DNA of 42,710 nucleotides, taken from Clostridia bacterium (GTDB taxonomy: Bacteria > Bacillota > Clostridia > DSM-8532 > SZUA-474). The notes beneath the pieces were generated by a model, which did not search any database, was not told where the DNA came from, and saw nothing but the letters and a program-made list of their open reading frames with translations. Below are positions 34,720 to 42,710 of this stretch, in pieces. The stretch lies in the NCBI GenBank assembly GCA_003251775.1, contig QKEK01000318.1:1-42710 (forward strand). The letters run 5' to 3'. The position numbers and the translations under genes were made by a program. Numbering within the stretch: position 1 is the stretch's first letter; each line of letters opens with the position of its first letter.

Positions 34720-35679
34720 ATGAAAAAATATATAATTGGTTTTATGTGTGGAGCATTATTAGCGAGTGCCTCGGTTGTATATGCTAGTGATACTATTAAG
34801 GCGGTTTTATTCCCAGTGAAGTATGAAATAAATGGTGTAATGAGCGAAATAAAAGATGGTTATTCCACTTTATATTATAATGGTAGGGCATATGTGCCAT
34901 TACGCTATATAGCAGAAAGTCTCGACTCAGTGACTTGGTATGATAATGCTAAAAAAACAATAATAATTGATAATGGATTTAGTCTTAAAAGTATTAGTAG
35001 TGATGTTAAAGTTGGTCATCTAAATGTTATGAAGAACGGAAACACTACAAAAGTGACTGGAAAACTTTATGCTGGACAGAACTACTGGGATTCGCTCTAC
35101 TATAGTAAAATGATGATTGAATCTGGGAGTAAGGTTGATATAAAGGTATATCTTTCTTTCTATAATCAATTGAGTGAGATAGTTTCAAAAATACCAATAA
35201 CTGTATCTTGTGTTGCAAAAGGTGATCAAGTTAAAGATTTTGAAGTTACAACAGCTGATGATTTAAGCAACTACAGCTATGCAACATTGGAATATGTACT
35301 CCCTGAACCGATAAATGCATTCCTACCACCTGATTTCAACGTTCTTGATAACTCTGGAGTAGTAGCTTTGGGGCAAACAGAAGTCATGAAGAGTGGAGAT
35401 TATTCAAAAATTCGATATAAATTTATAATCTTAAAAAAAGGCTATTATCGGATAGAGGGAACTGTTGTATATTATGACATCGCTGGAAATGTATTGGGCA
35501 CCGCTGAGATTAAATCAAAAGGTGAAGGCACAGAAGATAATTCTAGCGGAAACTTAAATGTCTATCAGTATGAAACAGCTGGAAAGGGAGATTTTACTAA
35601 AGCTGATAGATATACTTTAACAGTAGACTTATTTGAAGAGATAAATTCAACGGATACAGAAACTTACCCTTCCTATTAA
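34720..35679 (+). CDS. Exported protein with copper amine oxidase-type stalk domain
   Basis: The 319-residue protein has a signal peptide (residues 1-23, MKKYIIGFMCGALLASASVVYA) and a stalk domain of the copper amine oxidase N-terminal type: INGVMSEIKDGYSTLYYNGRAYVPLRYIAESL followed by VTWYDNAKKTIII. The rest (about residues 90-319) is beta-rich and not recognised. Despite the family name the stalk is an envelope-binding module, not an oxidase. AAGGAG precedes the ATG by about nine nt. It has its own terminator and no clear operon partner; the broken secreted-protein gene lies 220 nt upstream. Confidence 0.85.
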   Translation: MKKYIIGFMCGALLASASVVYASDTIKAVLFPVKYEINGVMSEIKDGYSTLYYNGRAYVPLRYIAESLDSVTWYDNAKKTIIIDNGFSLKSISSDVKVGHLNVMKNGNTTKVTGKLYAGQNYWDSLYYSKMMIESGSKVDIKVYLSFYNQLSEIVSKIPITVSCVAKGDQVKDFEVTTADDLSNYSYATLEYVLPEPINAFLPPDFNVLDNSGVVALGQTEVMKSGDYSKIRYKFIILKKGYYRIEGTVVYYDIAGNVLGTAEIKSKGEGTEDNSSGNLNVYQYETAGKGDFTKADRYTLTVDLFEEINSTDTETYPSY

Positions 35680-35725
35680 CAAAATTATTTATTGATAACA
35701 AATTGACTGTTCATTTCAATAATAC

Positions 35726-35768
35726 AACTCAACTTTCACAATTTTTATGTGCGAAAGTTGAGTTGTTA
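35726..35768. terminator. Terminator of the stalk-domain gene (bidirectional)
   Basis: CAACTCAACTTTC (35726-35738) pairs perfectly over 13 bp with 35754-35766. It lies between convergent genes and may serve both. Confidence 0.78.
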
Positions 35769-35822
35769 AGCATAAATAGAGTATAGTCGTAATATAGTCT
35801 ATAATTTAAGGGTGAGGCTGAT

Positions 35823-36521
35823 TTATTTTGCTTCATACCAATTATTTTCATCAGTATTATTAGCATTAGAATCATTGCTATTGCAATCTATAGACCTACT
35901 ACTGTTATTATCTATTGCCTTATTTTTATCATCGGAAGCATGATTAAAGCCTTCTGTGTTATGGTCATAAGTATTTCCAGACATATCGTTATGTGAATAG
36001 TTATGATATTGATATTCTGCGTGTGATTCTCTAGCACTTCTATTTTTTACTATAAAACCAATGCCCATAATAATCATCGCTAGTGGGAGAAGCTTTCTGG
36101 TAAGCCATTTTAATTCATAGAAGCTGACAGTAAAGAATAATGTTACAGCTACAGCAGTTAATATGCCGACCGGTATAAGTAATCCACGAGCCCTTCTTCC
36201 AAAATAATAAAGCTCAAATAGGCCAACTGCTGGGGCTATAATAAAGCCTGGGAAGATAACATCCCAATTTCCAAAGAGAGCTCCTAGCTGACAAGTCATT
36301 CCCACTGTCAATAATATTCCTCCTGGAACCAAAAATCCTGGTCTTCTATGTTCCTTAGAAAATGCACTAATATGAAACATAATCCCAGGGACATAAATAA
36401 ACGCTGGCCATAAGATCTCCATAAGATTACTAAAATTAAAGATATTAAATTCTCCTAAAATTAATACTGAACCGAGTACTAGTAGGATCAATCCCCATAC
36501 TATACCATCTGTTTTCTTCAT
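35823..36521 (-). CDS. LiaF/DUF5668-like membrane protein with polar tail
   Basis: The 232-residue protein has about six membrane helices in its first 160 residues, beginning DGIVWGLILLVLGSVLILGEFNIF, a LiaI/LiaF-type (DUF5668) transmembrane pattern. The last 65 residues are strikingly polar and rich in His, Asn, Asp and Ser (YQYHNYSHNDMSGN and later NNSSRS-like runs). A role in envelope-stress sensing is possible by similarity of fold only. The ORF track starts 17 codons early; ATG 36521 follows CGGAGG by six nt. No two-component system is adjacent. Confidence 0.75.
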   Translation of the reverse strand: MKKTDGIVWGLILLVLGSVLILGEFNIFNFSNLMEILWPAFIYVPGIMFHISAFSKEHRRPGFLVPGGILLTVGMTCQLGALFGNWDVIFPGFIIAPAVGLFELYYFGRRARGLLIPVGILTAVAVTLFFTVSFYELKWLTRKLLPLAMIIMGIGFIVKNRSARESHAEYQYHNYSHNDMSGNTYDHNTEGFNHASDDKNKAIDNNSSRSIDCNSNDSNANNTDENNWYEAK

Positions 36522-36608
36522 AATTAACCTCCGTTGTATAATTACTTTATGTGTCTTATTGTATATCGTCAAAATTAATCAACACTTAATCTAGTATTAG
36601 AATCAGAT

Positions 36609-36660
36609 TAAAATAAAATAATATAATATAATAAAATAATATAAATAAAATAATATATTA
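36609..36660. repeat. AT-only low-complexity tract (AATAATATA-type)
   Basis: The run consists of iterations of AAAATAAT/ATAATATA with no G or C. It lies upstream of the LiaF-like gene and is probably slippage DNA or an UP-type region. It is part of the 649-nt gap 36522-37170; the remainder is the ppdK promoter and leader. Confidence 0.6.
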
Positions 36661-36819
36661 CATAATTAATAATAATCTATATAAAAATAAAGTATATTCA
36701 ATTTAAGCATTAGAATTACTTAATCCTTTAACTAGTAGTAATTCAAATATTATCTGAGATTTTGTATACTTTTAATAAGCAATAGCTCAAATTTAGTTAA
36801 AAAATTTAACAAAATGCTA

Positions 36820-36847
36820 GTGACAATTAACTATATTATGTTATAAT
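36820..36847 (+). promoter_or_regulatory. Probable distal promoter of ppdK
   Basis: GTGACA (36820-36825), 16 nt and TATAAT (36842-36847) form a good promoter. If used for ppdK it gives a leader of about 315 nt. Confidence 0.55.
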
Positions 36848-36999
36848 GTATTGGGAATTAGAAAATATTAACTTTGATTTGTTCAGTGGAATTAAATTGA
36901 GCATATTGCGTTCTTGAATACTTATACACTATTTTTAGTTATTTTGAATGAATAGACGCAAATATGCCATTATGAATACAGTTTTGTATAAATATGTAG

Positions 37000-37136
37000 C
37001 AACGCAAAAAGCTTTATTATATCAATAAAGCTCAATACAATTACGTAGTAGTCCCTTTAGAGCTTTGATAAAATGTTTAAAGCATACGCAATATGTTAAA
37101 TATATTAGTGAACTTAAATTTAATTGCATTAAATTT
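37000..37136 (+). promoter_or_regulatory. ppdK leader with competing hairpins
   Basis: AGCTTTATT (37010-37018) pairs perfectly with AATAAAGCT (37024-37032). GCTTT (37062-37066) pairs with AAAGC (37079-37083). Because all four arms share GCTTT/AAAGC, arms 2 and 3 can also pair with each other, giving mutually exclusive folds. A separate dyad AAATTTAAT/ATTAAATTT lies at 37116-37136, close to the start. The segment begins with CAACGCAAAAAGCTT, shared with 22775-22789. I match no known riboswitch. Confidence 0.45.
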
Positions 37137-37170
37137 AATATTTATATATTTTAAATTGGAGGGTTTATTT

Positions 37171-39795
37171 ATGGCTAAATACGTATATTTGTTCAGTGAA
37201 GGTAATGCTTCAATGAAAAATCTTCTAGGAGGTAAGGGTGCAAATCTAGCAGAAATGACAACATTAGGTTTACCTGTACCAAGAGGCTTTACTGTTACAA
37301 CTGAAGCGTGTACAAGATATTATGATGATGGTAAAGTTATTTCTAAAGATATTGAGGATGAGATTTACTCAACACTAGCTAAATGTGAAGATATTGTGGG
37401 TAAAAAATTTGGTGACCCTCAGAACCCATTTTTGGTATCAGTACGTTCGGGGGCACGAGTATCTATGCCAGGAATGATGGATACTATTCTAAATCTTGGA
37501 TTAAATGATATTGTGGTAGAAGGTCTGGCTGAGTTAACAAATAATGAGAGATTTGCATATGACAGCTACAGAAGATTTATTCAGATGTTCAGTGACGTTG
37601 TAATGGGAATTGAAAAGCCAAAATTTGAAAGAATATTAGATGAAGCAAAGGAAGATAAGGGAGTTACATTAGATACTGAGCTTGATGCAAACGATTTAAA
37701 GGAGCTTGTAAGCAAGTTTAAGGCTTTATATAAAAAAGAAAAGGGTGAGGATTTTCCACAGGAGCCAAAGTCTCAGCTAATGGAAGCTATTAAGGCTGTG
37801 TTCCGCTCATGGGATAATCCTAGAGCCAACGTTTATAGAAGACTAAATGATATACCAAGTAATTGGGGAACAGCGGTAAACGTTCAGGAAATGGTTTATG
37901 GGAATATGGGTAATGACTCAGGAACCGGAGTTGCTTTTACTAGAAATCCGTCAACTGGAGAAAAGAAGCTATACGGAGAATTTTTAATGAACGCTCAAGG
38001 CGAAGACGTTGTTGCTGGTATAAGAACTCCACAATCAATAGATCAATTAAAGGAAATTGATATTAAAGCATATAATCAATTTGTAGAGATCGCAGATAAG
38101 CTTGAAGCACATTATAAAGATATGCAGGATATGGAATTTACTATTGAAAAGGGTAAGCTATTCATGCTTCAAACAAGAAATGGTAAAAGAACAGCTGCTG
38201 CTGCTCTGAAAATTGCGGTTGACTTAGTTGAGGAAGGTGTTCTAACTAAAGAACAGGCTATACTTAAGGTAGACCCAAAACAGTTGGACTCATTGTTGCA
38301 TCCAAATTTTGAACCAAAGGCACTTAAGCAAGCTGTTGCTGTAGCTAAAGGCTTACCTGCATCACCAGGAGCCGCTACTGGTAAGGTTTATTTCACTGCT
38401 GATGAGGCTGTTGAGGCATATGAAAGAGGAGAAAAGCAGGTTATTCTTGTTAGATTAGAGACTTCTCCGGAAGATATTGAGGGTATGCATGTGGCTCAAG
38501 GTATTTTGACAGCACGTGGAGGTATGACTTCACATGCTGCAGTTGTTGCTAGAGGTATGGGTACTTGTTGTGTGGCAGGCTGTAGTGAGATTAAGATTAA
38601 AGAAGAAGAAAAATATTTTACAGATAAAAACGGTACTAAGATACTTGAAGGAGACTGGATATCCTTAGATGGTAGTACGGGTAATGTATACGGAGAGCAA
38701 CTACCAACTATTGAGCCAGAAATGACAGGAGACTTTGCTACGCTTATGGGATGGGCTGATAATGTCAGAACCTTAAAGGTAAGAGCGAATGCGGACACAC
38801 CAGCAGATGCAGCTCAAGCAATGAAGTTTGGTGCAGAAGGTATAGGACTTTGTAGAACAGAGCATATGTTCTTTGAAGGTGAAAGAATTAAGGCTATGAG
38901 AGAGATGATAGTTTCTCAAAGCGAAGAACAGCGTAGAAGGGCACTTGATAAGCTCTTACCTATGCAAAGGGGAGATTTTGAAGGACTATTTACCGAAATG
39001 AAGGGCTACCCAGTAACTATAAGATTCTTAGACCCACCATTACATGAATTCCTTCCACAAGAGGATGAAGATATTAAGGCACTTGCTTCTGAAATGGGAA
39101 TGAGCTTTGAGGATTTGAAGGCGATTGTAGCAAGCCTACATGAGTTTAATCCGATGATGGGGCATAGGGGATGTCGTCTTGCGGTATCATATCCAGAGAT
39201 AGCAGAAATGCAGACAAAGGCAGTAATTGAGGCTGCTATTAATGTAAACAAGGGTGGAATGAGTGTTATTCCTGAAATAATGATACCACTAGTTGGTGAG
39301 ATTAAGGAGCTCAAATTCGTTAAGGATATAGTTGTAAAAACTGCCGAGAAGGTAATTAAAGAGGCTGGCGTATCCTTGGAATACAAGGTCGGAACAATGA
39401 TTGAGATACCTAGAGCGGCAATAACTGCTGATGAAATAGCAAAGGAAGCGGAGTTCTTCTCATTTGGAACAAATGACTTAACTCAAATGACCTTTGGCTT
39501 CAGCCGTGATGATGCAGGTAAATTCCTAGAGGATTACTATGAAAAGAAGATTTATGAATCTGACCCATTTGCAAAGCTTGACCAAAATGGTGTAGGAAAG
39601 CTAGTAGAAATAGCAGTACAGCGTGGCAAACAAACAAGACCAGATATCAAGCTAGGAATCTGTGGCGAGCACGGTGGAGAGCCTTCCTCTGTAGAGTTCT
39701 GTCATAATATTGGACTTAATTATGTTTCCTGCTCACCCTTTAGAGTACCAATAGCAAGACTTGCAGCTGCTCAGGCTGTTATAAAAAGCAGGTAG
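37171..39795 (+). CDS. ppdK: Pyruvate, phosphate dikinase
   Basis: The 874-residue enzyme has the full PPDK architecture. The N-terminal ATP-grasp part contains LLGGKGANLAEM and VSVRSGARVSMPGMMDTILNLG. The swivelling phosphohistidine domain has GGMTSHAAVVARG. The C-terminal PEP/pyruvate barrel has the catalytic-Cys motif GICGEHGGEPSS. It interconverts PEP, AMP and PPi with pyruvate, ATP and Pi, and in anaerobes often runs as a glycolytic, energy-saving step. The ORF track begins 26 codons early; ATG 37171 follows GGAGGG by seven nt and gives the standard length. No PPDK regulatory kinase is nearby. Confidence 0.97.
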   Translation: MAKYVYLFSEGNASMKNLLGGKGANLAEMTTLGLPVPRGFTVTTEACTRYYDDGKVISKDIEDEIYSTLAKCEDIVGKKFGDPQNPFLVSVRSGARVSMPGMMDTILNLGLNDIVVEGLAELTNNERFAYDSYRRFIQMFSDVVMGIEKPKFERILDEAKEDKGVTLDTELDANDLKELVSKFKALYKKEKGEDFPQEPKSQLMEAIKAVFRSWDNPRANVYRRLNDIPSNWGTAVNVQEMVYGNMGNDSGTGVAFTRNPSTGEKKLYGEFLMNAQGEDVVAGIRTPQSIDQLKEIDIKAYNQFVEIADKLEAHYKDMQDMEFTIEKGKLFMLQTRNGKRTAAAALKIAVDLVEEGVLTKEQAILKVDPKQLDSLLHPNFEPKALKQAVAVAKGLPASPGAATGKVYFTADEAVEAYERGEKQVILVRLETSPEDIEGMHVAQGILTARGGMTSHAAVVARGMGTCCVAGCSEIKIKEEEKYFTDKNGTKILEGDWISLDGSTGNVYGEQLPTIEPEMTGDFATLMGWADNVRTLKVRANADTPADAAQAMKFGAEGIGLCRTEHMFFEGERIKAMREMIVSQSEEQRRRALDKLLPMQRGDFEGLFTEMKGYPVTIRFLDPPLHEFLPQEDEDIKALASEMGMSFEDLKAIVASLHEFNPMMGHRGCRLAVSYPEIAEMQTKAVIEAAINVNKGGMSVIPEIMIPLVGEIKELKFVKDIVVKTAEKVIKEAGVSLEYKVGTMIEIPRAAITADEIAKEAEFFSFGTNDLTQMTFGFSRDDAGKFLEDYYEKKIYESDPFAKLDQNGVGKLVEIAVQRGKQTRPDIKLGICGEHGGEPSSVEFCHNIGLNYVSCSPFRVPIARLAAAQAVIKSR

Positions 39796-39824
39796 GTATT
39801 TGACCTTGATTAACAACTAAATAC

Positions 39825-39864
39825 GATAAGCGTATCATTAGAAATAGTGGTACGCTTATTTTCC
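39825..39864 (+). terminator. Terminator of ppdK
   Basis: GATAAGCGTATC (39825-39836) pairs with GGTACGCTTAT (39849-39859), extended inward by CATT/AGTG, and runs into TTTT. It lies 30 nt after the stop and between convergent genes. Confidence 0.8.
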
Positions 39865-39878
39865 TTTGCCCAGAGAAG

Positions 39879-39962
39879 CTTCATGTGTAGGAGGAATTTC
39901 TACGTAAACTCTCAAAGTCACTTTTGGCTAATTATTTATCAAATCGGAAGTTTTAAAAACGC
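39879..39962 (-). ncRNA. Diverged fourth copy of the structured element (after chemoreceptor)
   Basis: Reading the minus strand from the chemoreceptor stop, the first 22 nt are identical to the start of copy 3 (GCGTTTTTAAAACTTCCGAT...). A shortened P1 region, a P2-like CAAA/TTTG stem, GTTTAC, and a P3-like GTAG/CTAC stem (39903-39900 with 39890-39887) followed by ACATG then follow in order. The tail lacks GGGGGAG, and no gene follows on this strand, so this copy cannot be a leader here. Confidence 0.5.
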
Positions 39963-42437
39963 TTACAAATTAAGCTTATTATACGCCTCATCCATTCTTA
40001 AACACAGCTTATTCATATCCTCAATAATACTATTAGTAATATCACTATTTTCAATATCCTTACTAAGAGCATGAATATCAGAAGACCTAGAATTTATCTT
40101 ATTAATTAGCTCAGACATTTGTTGATTTAAGTCGGAGGTGGTGTTGGTATTATTGCTTAGGACATCTAGAGAGTCTACCATAAAGCCAACACGTGAGATA
40201 ATATCAGAGATATTAATATGAACCTGATTAATTTTCTCAACACCCTGCTCTACACCAGAAACACCTTCTCCCATATAATCAGCAGTTGTTTGAATCTGAG
40301 TTTGTATATCCTTAAGCTGTTTCTTTATTTCACCTGCCGCACGTCCACTGGCTTCAGCAAGCTTTCTTATTTCATCTGCAAGTACAGCAAAGCCTCTTCC
40401 TTCAGAGCCAGCACGAGCAGCTTCTATTGCAGCATTTAATGCTAGTAGATTTGTTCTAGATGCAATATCTGTAATAGTATTAGTAATCTCACCTATTTTC
40501 CCAGAGGATTGATCTAACTGATTCATTGAAACTGATATATCCTTTACTATTGTAGAAGCTTTTGAAATAGCATCAAATGCTTCCTGAGTCGTTTTCTCTC
40601 CAGTTTTTGTTATTTCAAGAGCTTGTCGTCCTTCCTCTGGTGAAATAATTTTATCTAGGGTGTTTTTATTGGAACCAGAAATCATTTTATTAATATTCTT
40701 TGTAGCAGCAGTGCTTGAATTAGCTAAATTAATTGATATTTTATCTGAACTCATTTCTTTTAGTAAATTAACTACATTTTGTGTTATAGATTCCAAGCCT
40801 GTTTTGGATTTAGTAAAGGTAGTAGTAAATTCTGATTTCAAGGAGAACATTTCATTTTTGGCATTTGAGATATCTAAGAACACCCTTTCTCTATTATCTA
40901 ATATCGAGTTCAGTGTTGTTACCAATTCAGACATTTCTTCAAACATATTGTCATCATTTGCTCGCACATTAAGATCCCCCATATCAGCCTTGATAAGAGA
41001 TTGATTAAGCTCCTTAATTGGTTTAACAATTGAATTAGATACAATAAGAGAAATAACAATTCCAAAAAACAATGAAAACACAACAATTATTCCTATACCA
41101 ATAGCTACATAGAGTTTAATACGTTCTGATTGTTGAATGTTTTCTGAAATCATATCATTTATTGTAACTTTAGCTTCTAGCATGGTGTTTTTAGTTAAAT
41201 CGCTAAAAATTTGCATTAAGCTATCAGTGTTTTGTACAATTTGATTCTTTGTTTGTTTTATAGCTTGTTGATTTTTGTTAACACTATCATAAAGCTGTAT
41301 AAATTTATCTGTAGCCTTTAAAACACTGTTTAATTCTTTATTAGTGTCGCTAGGATTAATTGCGGCGATTTTCTTTGAAGACTCCTTTATACTATTAACT
41401 ATTGATTCCAATGTGCTATTATTTGAGTCAGATGTAAGATTAAGCATGGAATTCACAAATAACTCATTGATTGCATAACAGTCTTTAGATATTAAATTGA
41501 CATTATTTAACACCTCGATCTGTTTATTTAAATTTCTTATGTTAAGGAGGTTTGTTTGGCTTTTTAGAATATCAGTATTAGATAATAGACTTGAATAAAT
41601 ATTAGATAGTATCTGTATTTCTACGTGTATTTGCTTAATAATACTATCAATTTCCTGTAGATTTGAAGATGAAAATTTAGGTGGTGCTATCATATTAGCT
41701 TCTTCAGTAAAAAGCTTAAATATATTTGCTGAGTACTCAGAAATGCTTTTATTTAAGTCAATTATAAGCGTTGATATTAAATCAGTTTGTTTCTTGATGT
41801 CCGTTATGGCTTCTGAATTCTCCTGACCACTTATCTTTATTTCATTATAAAGCTTTCTTAATTCTTCAACAATCATTACGTTTTCATTGTACATAGAAGT
41901 AATGCTTCTATTAGCTATACCACTTATTTCATTTAAGCTGGATTGAATACTATTGAGTTCATTAAGTACTATTTGATAATCAGCTTTCGTCTGCTGTTCA
42001 TATTTATTGTTTAAAAGAGGTGTAATTTCGTCTCTGTAAAGCACAGAAATCTGTTGACTTTGCTGACTTAGCTTATTTAAATTTATAGACTCAATCTTAT
42101 TGGTAACATCTACCGTTATATTATCTGATGAATAATAGTCTTGTAATTGCGTTAATATTGATTTAGACTTTTCATTAATTGTATCATCATATTGCTTAAG
42201 CTCTTGCTCTGTTGCAGGAAGCCCCTTAATTATTGTTTGCGAAAGAAAAAGCTGTTTATTTATATATAGGCTCTCTAGCTCATTTAATTCAGAACCTAAT
42301 TGTTTATTAGTTTTTATGTTTTTTACACCATCAATAATATATTTTTGTCCTAAAAAAGTAGAAATAACAAACAAAAGCAGAGATATTAGGATAACAGATA
42401 TAAAGCCTAATACAATCTTATTTCGACACTTTTTCAT
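39963..42437 (-). CDS. Large methyl-accepting chemotaxis protein
   Basis: This 824-residue chemoreceptor has a membrane anchor (about residues 8-28), an unusually long extracytoplasmic region of about 415 residues that is almost entirely helical, a second membrane helix (about 445-470, [23 protein letters not shown]), a HAMP domain, and a cytoplasmic signalling domain with the tip [41 protein letters not shown] recognise no Cache or PAS fold outside; helical-bundle sensing is likely, with unknown ligand. AAAGGGG is nine nt before the ATG. Its stop codon is followed without a gap by copy 4 of the structured element. Confidence 0.93.
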   Translation of the reverse strand: MKKCRNKIVLGFISVILISLLLFVISTFLGQKYIIDGVKNIKTNKQLGSELNELESLYINKQLFLSQTIIKGLPATEQELKQYDDTINEKSKSILTQLQDYYSSDNITVDVTNKIESINLNKLSQQSQQISVLYRDEITPLLNNKYEQQTKADYQIVLNELNSIQSSLNEISGIANRSITSMYNENVMIVEELRKLYNEIKISGQENSEAITDIKKQTDLISTLIIDLNKSISEYSANIFKLFTEEANMIAPPKFSSSNLQEIDSIIKQIHVEIQILSNIYSSLLSNTDILKSQTNLLNIRNLNKQIEVLNNVNLISKDCYAINELFVNSMLNLTSDSNNSTLESIVNSIKESSKKIAAINPSDTNKELNSVLKATDKFIQLYDSVNKNQQAIKQTKNQIVQNTDSLMQIFSDLTKNTMLEAKVTINDMISENIQQSERIKLYVAIGIGIIVVFSLFFGIVISLIVSNSIVKPIKELNQSLIKADMGDLNVRANDDNMFEEMSELVTTLNSILDNRERVFLDISNAKNEMFSLKSEFTTTFTKSKTGLESITQNVVNLLKEMSSDKISINLANSSTAATKNINKMISGSNKNTLDKIISPEEGRQALEITKTGEKTTQEAFDAISKASTIVKDISVSMNQLDQSSGKIGEITNTITDIASRTNLLALNAAIEAARAGSEGRGFAVLADEIRKLAEASGRAAGEIKKQLKDIQTQIQTTADYMGEGVSGVEQGVEKINQVHINISDIISRVGFMVDSLDVLSNNTNTTSDLNQQMSELINKINSRSSDIHALSKDIENSDITNSIIEDMNKLCLRMDEAYNKLNL

Positions 42438-42465
42438 AAGTTTTACCCCTTTGTTTTAATATATT

Positions 42466-42494
42466 TATATATTATCACAAATTGCGACAAACAA
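42466..42494 (-). promoter_or_regulatory. Possible promoter of the large chemoreceptor
   Basis: On the minus strand TTGTTT (42494-42489), 17 nt and TATATA (42471-42466) lie about 30 nt before the start. The match is modest. Confidence 0.35.
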
Positions 42495-42554
42495 CCATAC
42501 TTTTTAAATTATTGATAATAGCAAATTTTGCATTTTATAATAATATAACTAGTA

Positions 42555-42710
42555 GTAACTATTCACACCTCAAATTTTCTAAAAAAGCTTTTAAACGCTT
42601 ATGTGAAGCCTTGCTACATAAACCAATAAGTCTACAGCTTCTAAATTGCAAATTGCCCTAAAAGGCAAGTGGTGTTCGTAAACTCCCTAATGGTCAGACA
42701 TACGAACCAC
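42555..42710. repeat. Palindromic repeat element, right copy (truncated by window end)
   Basis: GTAACTATTCA opens a 156-nt stretch that equals the reverse complement of 127-282 with two mismatches and no gaps. One mismatch falls in the terminal repeat (CAC instead of CAG). The window ends in the loop of the hairpin, so the other half is unseen. The two copies are inverted relative to each other around the whole window. Confidence 0.88.

Noticed and set aside
1-42710. CRISPR array, tRNA or rRNA genes, prophage, toxin-antitoxin or defence genes
   Set aside because: No spaced direct repeats of CRISPR type, no tRNA-like cloverleaf or rRNA stretch, and no phage, transposase, nuclease or defence motifs were seen in any reading frame examined.

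Overview
The window reads as chromosomal DNA of an AT-rich, anaerobic, endospore-forming Clostridia-type Bacillota. The evidence is a complete spoIIIAA-AH operon, a HydABC-type NAD-linked [FeFe]-hydrogenase, pyruvate phosphate dikinase, a class II dimeric glycyl-tRNA synthetase, a remA/rpoZ/coaBC block, strong AGGAGG-type ribosome binding sites and frequent GTG/TTG starts. I cannot name a genus. Almost every gene is a recognisable housekeeping, energy or sporulation gene. I see no rRNA, tRNA, CRISPR array, prophage, transposase or defence system.

Layout, left to right. 2-282 is a long palindromic repeat; a second copy in inverted orientation is cut by the right end (42555-42710). 425-2347: a Rossmann/DUF2520 protein and a YhcC-type radical SAM protein. 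2534-7135: hydrogenase operon hydC, small 2Fe-2S protein, hydB, hydA. 7245-8513 (-): a chemoreceptor without an extracellular sensor. 8936-11150: a GntR/FCD regulator with a large dyad over its promoter, then citrate synthase. 11289-13404 (-): ferritin, an MBL-fold hydrolase, a glyoxalase-fold protein, and a 55-residue zinc-ribbon protein absent from the ORF track. 13780-18665: typA, mltG, trmR-like and trhP-like genes; the last two belong to the tRNA 5-hydroxyuridine pathway, in the same order as B. subtilis yrrL-yrrM-yrrN/O. 18796-19809: an orphan histidine kinase that has lost its phospho-acceptor His. 19825-22767: SulP transporter (-) and MscS channel (+). 22897-27213: yicC, remA, rpoZ, coaBC, glyS, with gmk missing from its usual place. 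27554-33304: spoIIIAA-AH. 33611-36521: a broken secreted-protein gene, a stalk-domain exported protein, and a LiaF-like membrane protein (-). 37171-39795: ppdK after a long leader. 39963-42437 (-): a large transmembrane chemoreceptor.

The most unusual content is non-coding. A structured element of about 110 nt is present in three good copies (18682-18790, 27436-27548, 28537-28649). It has three consecutive stems, two with compensatory changes, and ends in a GGGGGAG-like sequence that serves as the ribosome binding site of the degenerate kinase and of spoIIIAA; the third copy splits spoIIIAA from spoIIIAB. A fourth, diverged copy follows the second chemoreceptor (39879-39962, -). I match it to no riboswitch class I know. 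It could be an undescribed cis-regulatory RNA family or a small mobile palindromic repeat that carries a ribosome binding site. A second, simpler leader of about 45 nt recurs before the radical SAM gene, hydB and glyS. The 281-bp palindrome at the window edges is a third repeat family.

Starts were moved from the ORF track wherever a ribosome binding site and the family's usual N-terminus agreed. All similarity statements come from reading motifs, not from database searches.
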